A DNA stretch of 64,000 nucleotides from JBBQVS01 sp964250805 (GTDB lineage Bacteria; Chloroflexota; Ktedonobacteria; Ktedonobacterales; Ktedonobacteraceae): the NCBI GenBank assembly GCA_964250805.1, contig CAXUHG010000007.1, positions 1 to 64,000 on the forward strand, written 5' to 3'. A program made the translations under genes and the position numbers. Positions 49,144-57,542 of the stretch are shown in pieces. Within the stretch, counting starts at the first letter, position 1; every line of letters starts with the position of its first letter. A model generated the notes under the pieces. That model saw only the letters and a program-made list of their open reading frames with translations. It had not been told where the DNA came from and did not search any database.

Positions 49144-50517
49144 ATGAGTAACGACAAGCCATTAAGACTCTTTGTTGCTATGCCTGGAACTACTATGGGA
49201 ACAACGGCTCAATGGAAGGACCCAGAGCAGATCAAAAGGCACTTTTTTCAACAGATTCAAGAGCAACTGGAGAGTAAGTTACATAGAAAAGTAGAGATGA
49301 TTATTGAGAAAGACAAAGTTTGGGGTGGACCAATTCACCCTTCAATGTTTCAAGAGGCTTGGGAAGCTGATGTTTATATAGCAGATCTTACTGGAAATAA
49401 TCCTAACGTTTATCTAGAATTAGGAGTTCGTTGGGCTGTAAAAGACGGTGTAACTGTTGTGGTTAGTCAGGAAGTGGTAAGTGTACTATTTAATGCCTCT
49501 GCTAGTCGTATAATTCCATATGAGATGGATTTCGATAATATCGAGCAAGCCCGTGATAAAGTAGTACAAGCTATTATTCAGGGGCTTGAAAAGGAAAATT
49601 TTTGTGATAGTCCTGTTAGACAAAATGCTAAAGTTCTTTCCTACCCTAGAGAGTACGTTGAAGGACTCGAGAAACAAATTAAAAAGCTAAATTCAGAATA
49701 TGTGAGAAATCTTATTAACATGGCTGAAGATCCAAAAATCTCCTCATTAATGCGTCTAGACTTGTTAAGTAAAGCCATTTCAGAAAACGAATACCTTGAC
49801 AAGGCTTATTTTTTAAGAGGCGTTGAGAAACGTAAATTGGCAGACTATAAGGATGCTATTACTGATTTGCAAAAAGCGGTATCGCTGAATACCAATTTAC
49901 CGTCATATCATCGGGAATTGGCTATAGCCTACAATAAGAATGGTCAGCTTGAGGAAGCAGTACCTGAATTTGATGAATCTCTGAGAATAGAGCCTGATGA
50001 TGCAGAGACATGGAGGACTCGAGGCGGTGTACTTCGCAAGCTAGGTATGCAAAATATAGTTAATACAGGTAATTGGCATTACCTGCTTAGTGCAAGAGAT
50101 AGTTATAAAAAAGCATTTGAATTAGATAAAGTTAGCAATTATGCTTTAGGCAACATAGCAAGGTTAAATCTTCTGATTTCTAAATTTGATAATAACAACA
50201 GAGCGACAGCATTAAAGGATTTACAGAGGCTGAAATCTCTTTGCGAATACAAGCTTTATGAAGATGACATTGCAAGAGATGATAAATATTGGTTAATGTT
50301 TGATTATGCTGATAGTTATTTATTATCAGGTGACGTAGATCAGGGAGTGATTTATTACAATCAGGCTGTAGCAGAAGTGCCAGAAGAATATAGAAAATCG
50401 GTTTTATCTTCGGTTATGTCTCCACTAGAAGAGCTTGTTTCCTTTCAAGTATTAGATGATCAGGTGAATACTGCAATACAGAACATTGTTCGGCAATTCA
50501 AGCCAATAGTTTCTTAG
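49144..50517 (+). CDS. Deoxyribosyltransferase/TIR-like domain fused to TPR repeats
   Basis: 457 aa, cytoplasmic. Residues about 5-150 resemble nucleoside 2-deoxyribosyltransferase-like folds (the NDT/TIR/SLOG neighbourhood): LRLFVAMPGTTMG, EADVYIADLTGNNPNVYLELG and VTVVVSQE. Asp81, Asn87 and Glu92 are in the places expected for a nucleotide N-glycosidic-bond-cleaving active site. Residues about 200-310 are TPR repeats (AYFLRGVEKRKLADYKDAI, YHRELAIAYNKNGQLEEAV) and the rest is helical. AGGAG precedes the ATG. The base composition is visibly more AT-rich than the flanking genes. It is followed by two SLATT genes, which suggests a defence module with a nucleotide-cleaving or nucleotide-sensing part. 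The fold call is by motif only. Confidence 0.65.
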   Translation: MSNDKPLRLFVAMPGTTMGTTAQWKDPEQIKRHFFQQIQEQLESKLHRKVEMIIEKDKVWGGPIHPSMFQEAWEADVYIADLTGNNPNVYLELGVRWAVKDGVTVVVSQEVVSVLFNASASRIIPYEMDFDNIEQARDKVVQAIIQGLEKENFCDSPVRQNAKVLSYPREYVEGLEKQIKKLNSEYVRNLINMAEDPKISSLMRLDLLSKAISENEYLDKAYFLRGVEKRKLADYKDAITDLQKAVSLNTNLPSYHRELAIAYNKNGQLEEAVPEFDESLRIEPDDAETWRTRGGVLRKLGMQNIVNTGNWHYLLSARDSYKKAFELDKVSNYALGNIARLNLLISKFDNNNRATALKDLQRLKSLCEYKLYEDDIARDDKYWLMFDYADSYLLSGDVDQGVIYYNQAVAEVPEEYRKSVLSSVMSPLEELVSFQVLDDQVNTAIQNIVRQFKPIVS

Positions 50518-50627
50518 TAGTTGTATTCCCCGCGATTGACTGTAAGCTAAAGTGCTACATTGTTGAGTTAGTACGACATTTATCTCATCCACTCTTACTC
50601 ATTCTATTTTCTGGCTTGGAGGCTTTT

Positions 50628-51155
50628 ATGAAACAATTATTCAAGCGTCTGCCCACTGCTCCATTGTTCTGGCGACCAAAGAGCCAGCAAAATTTTGTCC
50701 AAAGTGATATACAGAATCGTTGTCCCCTTTTGAACGATGATTTTGATCTACTAGAGAAAGACTTAATGCCGCTTTACAGAAAGCTCGATAACAAAGCCTT
50801 AAAGATGCAGAATCACTTTCGTTTCTATCAAGTTCTACTTATTGTTGGAGGTGCGCTAACTTCTGTGCTGGCTGTAGTCTTGCTCGTTTTTATTGATAAT
50901 GTACTAGTTGCAGAATTGCTTGGTGGAATAGGAGCTGTCTGCGCCGGTGCATTAGCTCTGCTGGCACGTATAGGATATAGGTCAGATGCTCAAAAGCTTT
51001 ACGCTACTAATCGACTCGCTGCCGAGATATTACGAAGTGAATATTTCTTGTTTCTCGGACGGCTTGGCGACTACGCTGACGATCAGAATCGGAAACGGAA
51101 TCTATTGCTCCGTTTAAATGATGTCGAGAAGATTGCAAAAGGAGAAGGAGTATGA
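50628..51155 (+). CDS. SLATT-domain two-helix membrane protein
   Basis: 175 aa. Two adjacent transmembrane helices (about 67-87 VLLIVGGALTSVLAVVLLVF and 92-111 ELLGGIGAVCAGALALLA) lie between amphipathic helices, then a conserved tail YATNRLAAEILRSEYFLFLGRLGDY. This is the layout of SLATT/DUF4231 proteins, predicted pore-forming effectors tied to nucleotide-signal defence systems. ATG 50628 has GGAGG 5 nt upstream. It overlaps the second SLATT gene by 4 nt and lies 110 bp after the NDT-TPR gene. Confidence 0.75.
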   Translation: MKQLFKRLPTAPLFWRPKSQQNFVQSDIQNRCPLLNDDFDLLEKDLMPLYRKLDNKALKMQNHFRFYQVLLIVGGALTSVLAVVLLVFIDNVLVAELLGGIGAVCAGALALLARIGYRSDAQKLYATNRLAAEILRSEYFLFLGRLGDYADDQNRKRNLLLRLNDVEKIAKGEGV

Positions 51156-51652
51156 ATCAGCGAGATGTGCAGTTTTTAGAACTCTATCAAGAGAGTCGCT
51201 ATAATGATCAAGTCGCATACTACGAAGCTCGTAAGGAGGAGTTTGAGGGTGCTAGAGGGCAGGCGTTCTTGCTAATTATAGGCTTTATGTTTCTCGCTTG
51301 TATAGCTGCTATATTTACCTCTGTTTTTATCTCGTTCAATAACATTGGACTAGGAAAACTATGTGCATCTCTAGCCGTAATTTTTCCAATATGTGCTACT
51401 GTAATCTCGGCTTATGATACACTATATGCATTCGAGCGTCATGTAAAGCTTTATGATGACGTTGTTATTTCTCTTCATCGTGCCTACGCTGATAAACCAG
51501 AGTTAAAACCAGGGCTTAACGAAGTTGACTATTGCAAGACGGTTAGGGAATATGTTAATGAAGTTGAACGCATCCTTAGGACAGAGCAAGGGCAGTGGGC
51601 ACAATTATCCAATGAGATTCACTCTATTGATCCACCACTCCCTCAAGCATAA
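51152..51652 (+). CDS. SLATT-like two-helix membrane protein, second copy
   Basis: 166 aa. Two transmembrane helices (about 38-60 AFLLIIGFMFLACIAAIFTSV and 67-88 LGKLCASLAVIFPICATVISAY) are flanked by charged helices. It starts within the stop of the first SLATT gene (ATGA overlap), so the two proteins are made together and may form a hetero-oligomeric channel. Sequence similarity to the first copy is low; they are not a recent duplication. I assign it to the SLATT group from its size, helix layout and partner. Confidence 0.65.
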   Translation: MNQRDVQFLELYQESRYNDQVAYYEARKEEFEGARGQAFLLIIGFMFLACIAAIFTSVFISFNNIGLGKLCASLAVIFPICATVISAYDTLYAFERHVKLYDDVVISLHRAYADKPELKPGLNEVDYCKTVREYVNEVERILRTEQGQWAQLSNEIHSIDPPLPQA

Positions 51653-51976
51653 AAAGAGAATCACCCCTGAGATCAACAGCATCAGCGAGACAATCAGTAC
51701 GATAGAGCCTAGTAGAGGTAGCTCACCGCCACTAGAAACGATGCATCAAGGCAAGAAGGCTACAACACAACGAAATAGTTGACACAAGCTTTTTTGTTTG
51801 CTACTATGACTGATACGAAATGTACTTATTTATAATAGTGTCTCTTCTTGCTATAAACCACAGCATAAGCTGAACGATTGAACGATCAGTCGATATGGGG
51901 AACTATTTCTAGCGCTGTGTGCAATAAAGAGAAGATTGACGTAGCCTACTCCTGTCAGTTGTAAGGAGGCTTCTGT
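51653..51976. other. Intergenic region after the SLATT module
   Basis: 324 bp. Holds the promoter at 51779-51807. No gene or clear terminator is seen after the second SLATT gene. Confidence 0.5.
51779..51807 (+). promoter_or_regulatory. Promoter of the 51977 membrane protein
   Basis: TTGACA (51779-51784) and TACTAT (51802-51807) with a 17-bp spacer; leader of about 165 nt. Confidence 0.6.
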
Positions 51977-53071
51977 ATGATGCGTGAACCTACATCCATG
52001 TCCCCCCGTTTGCATAAAACAGATTTAGACCAGAAGGTATATCAGGAGCCGATTCGACAGAGAAGAAGTCCCTTGTCCCTGTGGTATCGTCTAAGTGCGC
52101 CTGATGAGGGGTTTGAGGATACTCAGGAAGCGGTGATTCCGCGTGAGCGATTGGCAAGCATTTTATTGCTTGTCATTTTTCTCGGTATCATTGCCTTTAT
52201 TCCCGCCGCTGCTACAAGCGACGGTCTGCACGTTGTACCACCACTGATAGGCATGTTTCTCATCACCTGCCTTGCGACTTTTCTCAATAAGCGGGGCCAG
52301 GTCACGGTTGTGGGACTGCTCATTGTTGGTGCGTTTGATATTGCGCTGATCTACACACTGCTGTCCTATCCAAACTTTATGTTGACACAAAACGCTGTGC
52401 CGATTTACGACCTGTTTGTGTTGTCCGATATCATCGCAGTATCTCTGTTGCCCATCAATAGCATTATCTATTTCTCGCTTTTCCACAGCGTTTTTATGAT
52501 GGGCGATGTCATTCTGCAACCCCATGCTCCCGATCTACAGTTACTTGTGGATCAGACCACATACAGCTTTATGGTGCGTCCTTTGGTTATTCAACTAGTA
52601 GCGGCCCTCGTGACCTATCTCTGGGTGCGTAACACGATGAAAGCTTTGGAGCGCGCGAATAAAGCAGAGGTAATTTTACAGCTTGAGCGTACTATCGCGG
52701 AGCAAAAAAAGGAACTGGATGAGGGTATTCAGCAAATTCTATATACGCTGATTCAAGCAGCCAATGGAGACATGAATGTGCGGGCACCTCTAGCTCAGCA
52801 ACATGCGCTCTGGCAGGTAGGCGTTGGACTTAACACGCTGCTTGCGCGTCTGCAGAGTGCCCGTTTCCAGCAACCTAAGATGAGCGAGCGCGAATTGCAG
52901 CAAATCAAATTGGAGTTACAGCGTCTCACCTATAACATACAAAGAGCCAAGAGAATGCAAACGCCTCTGTGGTTCGTTGCGACAGGAACAGATATCGATC
53001 CGTTGCTCGGTGAGCTTACAGGATATGCACTGCTCCTGCCTCCACCGAATCCAGAGAGAAGACGATATTGA
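51977..53071 (+). CDS. Six-helix membrane protein with HAMP-like and coiled-coil region
   Basis: 364 aa. A soluble N-terminus (about 1-55), six hydrophobic helices (about 60-225), then a cytosolic helical part: a coiled coil (ALERANKAEVILQLERTIAEQKKELDE) and a HAMP-like stretch (ILYTLIQAANGDMNVRAPLAQ ... GLNTLLARLQ). This is the build of a membrane-embedded signal receptor, but there is no kinase, cyclase or chemoreceptor output domain. AAGGAGG lies 7 nt before the ATG. It is separated from the SLATT genes by its own promoter. Function unknown. Confidence 0.6.
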   Translation: MMREPTSMSPRLHKTDLDQKVYQEPIRQRRSPLSLWYRLSAPDEGFEDTQEAVIPRERLASILLLVIFLGIIAFIPAAATSDGLHVVPPLIGMFLITCLATFLNKRGQVTVVGLLIVGAFDIALIYTLLSYPNFMLTQNAVPIYDLFVLSDIIAVSLLPINSIIYFSLFHSVFMMGDVILQPHAPDLQLLVDQTTYSFMVRPLVIQLVAALVTYLWVRNTMKALERANKAEVILQLERTIAEQKKELDEGIQQILYTLIQAANGDMNVRAPLAQQHALWQVGVGLNTLLARLQSARFQQPKMSERELQQIKLELQRLTYNIQRAKRMQTPLWFVATGTDIDPLLGELTGYALLLPPPNPERRRY

Positions 53072-53100
53072 ACCTGTACGAAATAATGTGTAAATGATTT

Positions 53101-53222
53101 TGTAGGGACCGATGTATCGCGTCCTCGGTGGGGTGGGACGGCGGGGCACACGTAACCATATACAATCGTTGCCCACGCGTTCCCCCCAATCCCACCGAGG
53201 ACGCGATACATCGGTCCCTACA
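53101..53222. repeat. Palindromic repeat family A, copy 4
   Basis: 122-bp inverted repeat with long arms (ends tgtagggaccgatgtatcgc, continuing through gtcctcggtggg) and TA beside GGGACC. It fills the gap between the convergent 51977 and pentapeptide genes. The A-arm has gatgtatc in place of gatttatc on both sides, a compensated change that preserves pairing. Confidence 0.9.
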
Positions 53223-53225
53223 GCG

Positions 53226-53735
53226 TTACGAGCGGTTAGTATTGTTGTCGGGTAGGGAAGCCTGATTGAGCTGGTCAGGAGTGAGAAGTGCCCCTTGCAG
53301 ATCGGCTCCAGTCAGGTTGACTCCTGTCAAGTCTGTACCACTAAAATTGACTCCGCTCAGCTTTGCGCCACTCAAATCCGCTTGAATCAATTCGACCTGC
53401 GTCAAGTCTGCATTGCTGAGGTTGGCATTGCTCAGAAATGCGTCGCTTATATCTGCATCGTGGAGGAGAGAGTCGCTGAGGTTCGCGCCAATGAGGTCTG
53501 CTCCGTGCAGGTCTGCTCGTGTGAGATTTGCCCCTCTCAAATCGGCATTGCGCAAGTGTGTCTGGCTCAACGTTGTGCCGTGCAAATCAGCATCTTTGAA
53601 ATTGATACCATCGAAATGCGCCTCACTAAAATCTGCATTGCTCAAATCGGGCTGGATATCAGCATGTTCATTGCGCCATGCGTTCCACGCTTCCACTCCT
53701 TGCATGAGTGTATCTATCTGTTCTCGTATTGCCAT
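53226..53735 (-). CDS. Pentapeptide-repeat protein
   Basis: 169 aa. After an N-terminal helix (about 1-25), residues about 28-155 are about 25 tandem A(D/N)LXX-type pentapeptides (for example LSNADFSEAHFDGINFKDAD, LRGANLTRADLHGADLIGAN) that fold as a right-handed quadrilateral beta-helix. Some such proteins mimic DNA and inhibit gyrase; most have no known role. No signal peptide or membrane segment is present. AAGGAAAGGAAA lies upstream of the ATG at 53735. The stop is 4 bp from repeat A copy 4. Confidence 0.92.
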   Translation of the reverse strand: MAIREQIDTLMQGVEAWNAWRNEHADIQPDLSNADFSEAHFDGINFKDADLHGTTLSQTHLRNADLRGANLTRADLHGADLIGANLSDSLLHDADISDAFLSNANLSNADLTQVELIQADLSGAKLSGVNFSGTDLTGVNLTGADLQGALLTPDQLNQASLPDNNTNRS

Positions 53736-53955
53736 CGGTGTTTCCTTTCCTTAAAAAACATGTCTAGCGTTTACCAGTAACATCTTACCACTCGGAGGGT
53801 TTTTCCGTAAAAGTGTCAACGCCGCAGAGGGTGCAGCATAATCAAATCTGCACCGCAATCTTTGAAGCGGATTGATATGTTCACCCCATAGAGAGTATTA
53901 TTTGATAAGGAGTAAAAACCTATCAAATTGAGGGAAGAATAAGGAAGTTTTAAGT

Positions 53956-55047
53956 ATGTCTGACACAATCGCAATAACACACGTAAAAGTATTTGATGGC
54001 AAGGAATTGACCGATGAACGGACAGTGGTCATTGACAATGGTGTTATCTCTGATGCAACTACTGCTGACAGCATTGTTGATGGTCAGCATGGCACACTTC
54101 TCCCTGGCTTCATCGATTCCCATGTTCATCTGAAGAACGTAGCTGACTTAGAACACGGGACGCACTGGGGCAGTACGACGATGCTCGACATGGGTTCGCC
54201 AACTATGAAGTTGACCGACTCACTCCGTCATCGGAAAGGTTTGGCTGATATACGAGGTGTAGGAAATCCAGCTAGTGCCCCAGGAGGCATACAGACGACT
54301 CGAATGGGATTTCCTGCCTCGAGTGCGGTTACAGGTCCCGCTGATGCAGGTCGCTTTGTTGCTGAACGAGTTGCGGAAGGTGCTGATTACATCAAAATTA
54401 TCGTTGAGGACCCGCACAGAATGGGTTCTGCTGCGTTTGATGTCGCAACAATCGCTGCGCTTGTAGAGGCTGCCCATCAATCGGGTCTAAAAGCTATCGC
54501 TCATGTAACCACCTTAGCCGCGCTTACCAATGCTGCTGATGCAGGAGTAGATATTCTCACGCATGCCCCCCTCGACGCAGACGTGAATGAAACACTAGTA
54601 TCCTCTCTTGCGACGCGCGGCATCGTGTCGGTGCCGACGTTAATTATGATGCGTAGCGTGGCAAGCATAGCGGAACGTCTGCCGACGCATGGAGCCGGTG
54701 TAGATTACGCTCATGCTCGCTTCACAGTATCAGCTTTTTATAGAGCAGGCGTAACAATCCTGGCTGGCACTGACGCGAACACAGCACCTGCTTCACCAGC
54801 ACAAATTCAACATGGGGAAGCATTACATGATGAGCTACGTTTGCTTGTTGAAGCTGGGCTAACACCCGTTGAAGCTCTGCGTTCCGCAACGGTGGTACCC
54901 GCCGCGTACTTTGGCTTTACGGATCGAGGTGTCATTGAGGCTGGTCGTCGGGCTGACCTTCTTCTCATTGATGGAGACCCGACCCAGGATATCACCGCCA
55001 CACGTGCCATTCGGAACGTGTGGGTAGCAGGAGTTCAGGTTCGATAA
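53956..55047 (+). CDS. Metal-dependent amidohydrolase family protein
   Basis: 363 aa. Amidohydrolase superfamily barrel of the imidazolonepropionase/Xaa-Pro-dipeptidase-like branch: LLPGFIDSHVHLKN (two metal histidines), DYIKIIVEDP (candidate bridging lysine), LKAIAHVTT and ILTHAPLD (metal histidines), LAGTDANTAP (metal Asp) and a C-terminal LLLIDGDPTQD beta-sandwich segment. It hydrolyses an amide or related bond; the substrate cannot be named. AAGGAAG precedes the ATG. It is a single gene and no transporter is adjacent. Confidence 0.8.
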   Translation: MSDTIAITHVKVFDGKELTDERTVVIDNGVISDATTADSIVDGQHGTLLPGFIDSHVHLKNVADLEHGTHWGSTTMLDMGSPTMKLTDSLRHRKGLADIRGVGNPASAPGGIQTTRMGFPASSAVTGPADAGRFVAERVAEGADYIKIIVEDPHRMGSAAFDVATIAALVEAAHQSGLKAIAHVTTLAALTNAADAGVDILTHAPLDADVNETLVSSLATRGIVSVPTLIMMRSVASIAERLPTHGAGVDYAHARFTVSAFYRAGVTILAGTDANTAPASPAQIQHGEALHDELRLLVEAGLTPVEALRSATVVPAAYFGFTDRGVIEAGRRADLLLIDGDPTQDITATRAIRNVWVAGVQVR

Positions 55048-55190
55048 AAAAAGCTCGTCGTCGAGTTGGGAAACCTGTAAGAATGTGAAGAGAACATCTG
55101 TGGTGAGGAACAGATACCAGAGCCACAGATGGCGAACTTGATGATGATTATTATACAATTCTAAGCTAGTAACGAGAAAGAGGAAAATGT

Positions 55191-55934
55191 ATGGCATCTC
55201 AACAAGAAGATCAGCAGAGAGTGGATGGGCAACAGAACAAGGCTCAGCAAGCACTACTCCAACAAGAGAGCAAGAATCAGCCAAATATCATAGCGATGAT
55301 GACAACGGAACACTACAATCTGCAATCTGGACGGTCTATGACTATCTCAGAAGCGAATGGTCGCTCCAGCCTCTATCTCAGCACTGTTTCCACCGCCCTC
55401 GTCGCGCTGGCCTTTGTCGCACAAGTCGCCCACATGGGAACAGAGTTCTATGTCTTTGCCTTGATTTTGTTCCCATCACTCTTTTTTGTGGGACTTGTCA
55501 CTTTTGAGCGAGCCGTTCAAGTGGCGATAGAAGACATCATCTACGCACGCGGTATCAACCGCATCCGGCATTTGTATACCGAGATCGCGCCGCAAATCGC
55601 GGAGTATTTTGTCTTGCCCTACTACGATGATGAGATGAGTGTATACGGCAGTGAGGGCGCGAAACTCTCCTGGTGGCAATTCTTCCTGACGATATCAGGC
55701 ATGATCGCTGTTATTAACAGTGTGCTTGCGGGCACATTTATCGGGCTAGTGGTGTATCGCTTCATCGCCTTGTCTCTGGTATTCTCTACTCTCATTGGCG
55801 TACTTGGCTTTGTCGTCGTACTTGTGTTCTTCCTCCGTTATCAATGGACACGCTGGGGTAATGCTCAAAGAAAGTTGAAGACACTCTTTCCGCGTCCTAC
55901 TTCTGCAGAGCGAACGCCGATTACTGAGAGATAA
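55191..55934 (+). CDS. Four-helix membrane protein of unknown function
   Basis: 247 aa. A Gln-rich soluble N-terminus (about 1-60), a pair of helices (about 63-80 and 85-102: TVSTALVALAFVAQVA, FYVFALILFPSLFFVGLVTF), a cytosolic loop with EDIIYARGINRIRHLYTEIAP, and a second pair (about 160-215). The helix-loop-helix arrangement recalls SLATT-type channel proteins, but the conserved tail of that family is absent. AGGAAAA precedes the ATG. It stands next to the FAD-binding gene, 55 bp upstream. No function assigned. Confidence 0.55.
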   Translation: MASQQEDQQRVDGQQNKAQQALLQQESKNQPNIIAMMTTEHYNLQSGRSMTISEANGRSSLYLSTVSTALVALAFVAQVAHMGTEFYVFALILFPSLFFVGLVTFERAVQVAIEDIIYARGINRIRHLYTEIAPQIAEYFVLPYYDDEMSVYGSEGAKLSWWQFFLTISGMIAVINSVLAGTFIGLVVYRFIALSLVFSTLIGVLGFVVVLVFFLRYQWTRWGNAQRKLKTLFPRPTSAERTPITER

Positions 55935-55989
55935 AGACATGACAGCCTGCCTGGAACGCAATAGAGGAGCTTTTTAGAGAGTGCTTTAC

Positions 55990-57381
55990 ATGTATCCTCA
56001 TACAATTGCGATTATTGGAGATGGTGCGAGCGGGACGTTGCTAGCTACACAATTATTACGATCTACTCAGCAACCACTACATATTTTCCTGATAGATCCA
56101 CGTCCACTCATTGGCAGAGGCGTCGCCTATAGTACAACAAATGTGCATCATCTGCTCAATGTTCCAGTTAGCAAGATGAGCGCATACTCAGAATTCCCTG
56201 ACCACTTCCTACACTGGCTCATGAACTACGCTGAAAATACGAGAGCAATAGGAGATACAAGCGCGACATCATTTGTTCCGCGTTATATGTATGGCCTCTA
56301 CTTACAAAACGTTCTCGAAGAGGCAAAGGCGGCAAACAGCAAGAGCGTTCTTGAGCAAGTGCAGGATGAAGTTCTTGCTGTTTGCATTATCGAGAGTGGT
56401 GTGAAGATTGTTGTAAAAAGTGGGCGTTGTCTCTCTGCTCATCAAGTTATCCTTGCGACAGGCAATTCTGAACCACATCATCCTTTCGTTGAAACACCTG
56501 ATTTTTATACAAGTAATCGCTATTCTTATAATCCGTGGTCCCCGGAGGCAATTACAGCTATTTCTTCCTCTGCTTCAGTCTTGTTTCTTGGTTCCAGTCT
56601 CACGATGATCGATATCGCGCTGGCATTAAAAGCACAGGGGCACACCGGTCCTCTCTTTGCCGTGTCGCGGCGTGGGGTAGTGCCTTCTGCCCATCGAACG
56701 AGTGCGTTGTCAACAATACAACTGCCATCACATGATTTTCCGAAATCATTGCGTGCATCATTGCGCTGGTTCCGTGAGATGGAACAGACGGTCATGCAAG
56801 AGGAAGGAGGCGATTGGCGTAGCATCGTTGACGCTCTCCGTCCGCACATCCAGATACTGTGGCAGTCCTGGTCTGTTGCCGAAAAACAGCAATTTCTGCG
56901 CCATGTGCAACCATACTGGGATGCCCGACGCCATCGCATCGCACCTATGGTGGCTGCAGCGGTAGCACAGATGCGGGCAACAGAACAGCTACAGGTCTAC
57001 GCAGGACGTGTACAAAGATACGATGAAACGGACGAAGATGTCGCTGTTATGATACGTTTACGGCGTCTAGCGGAACCATTGACGTTGCGCGTTCAACACG
57101 TCATTAATTGTACAGGGCCGGGTTGCGATATACGAAAATCAAAGAGTCCCCTTCTAGCAAACTTGTTTTCACAGGGACTGATACGTCCTGATCCATGTTA
57201 CCTGGGTATTGATACTACGACGAATGGGGCTGTTATAGGTTATGATGGTGCTACCTCTCCTTTCATATACACGCTTGGTCCACTACGCAAAGGAACGTTG
57301 TGGGAGACGACTGCTATACCGGAAATACGAATACAGGCAGAGCAATTGGCGCAACTTCTTTTATACAAAAGAGACAGTTAG
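55990..57381 (+). CDS. FAD/NAD(P)-binding oxidoreductase
   Basis: 463 aa, cytoplasmic. The N-terminus has the Rossmann motif IAIIGDGASGTLLATQLL and the DPRPLIGRGVAYST block of the FAD-NAD(P)-binding family 9 (HI0933/YdhS-like, pfam13454). A second dinucleotide motif reads ASVLFLGSSLTMIDIALAL, and VINCTGPGCD lies near the C-terminal third. Such enzymes are flavoproteins with unknown substrates. ATG 55990 has GAGAG 8 nt upstream; GTG 55981 is an alternative start three codons earlier. Confidence 0.8.
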   Translation: MYPHTIAIIGDGASGTLLATQLLRSTQQPLHIFLIDPRPLIGRGVAYSTTNVHHLLNVPVSKMSAYSEFPDHFLHWLMNYAENTRAIGDTSATSFVPRYMYGLYLQNVLEEAKAANSKSVLEQVQDEVLAVCIIESGVKIVVKSGRCLSAHQVILATGNSEPHHPFVETPDFYTSNRYSYNPWSPEAITAISSSASVLFLGSSLTMIDIALALKAQGHTGPLFAVSRRGVVPSAHRTSALSTIQLPSHDFPKSLRASLRWFREMEQTVMQEEGGDWRSIVDALRPHIQILWQSWSVAEKQQFLRHVQPYWDARRHRIAPMVAAAVAQMRATEQLQVYAGRVQRYDETDEDVAVMIRLRRLAEPLTLRVQHVINCTGPGCDIRKSKSPLLANLFSQGLIRPDPCYLGIDTTTNGAVIGYDGATSPFIYTLGPLRKGTLWETTAIPEIRIQAEQLAQLLLYKRDS

Positions 57382-57448
57382 AACACCATTCAGATAGTTC
57401 ACCCGGAGTTGAGCAAAAAAGAACAAAAAAGATATGCAATTTAACACC

Positions 57449-57477
57449 TTGCTAGGTTGCAAGGAAACTGATACTCT
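57449..57477 (+). promoter_or_regulatory. Promoter of the restriction-modification genes
   Basis: TTGCTA (57449-57454) and TACTCT (57472-57477) with a 17-bp spacer, about 65 bp before the methyltransferase start. Confidence 0.5.
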
Positions 57478-57542
57478 AGGTATTCCAGGCATCAGAAAAA
57501 TACTGGTGCCACAAACATTGTATTTTGGATGAGGAAGTTGTA

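Noticed and set aside
1696..53222. Family A repeats as a CRISPR array
   Set aside because: Copies are dispersed over 50 kb, each is an inverted pair with a unique interior, there is no regular spacer series and no cas gene.
53295..53780. 161-codon plus-strand frame opposite the pentapeptide gene
   Set aside because: Its apparent repeats are the complement of the pentapeptide repeats.
55191..55934. Third SLATT protein
   Set aside because: It has four helices, a Gln-rich N-terminus and lacks the conserved tail of the SLATT group, so it is listed as unknown.
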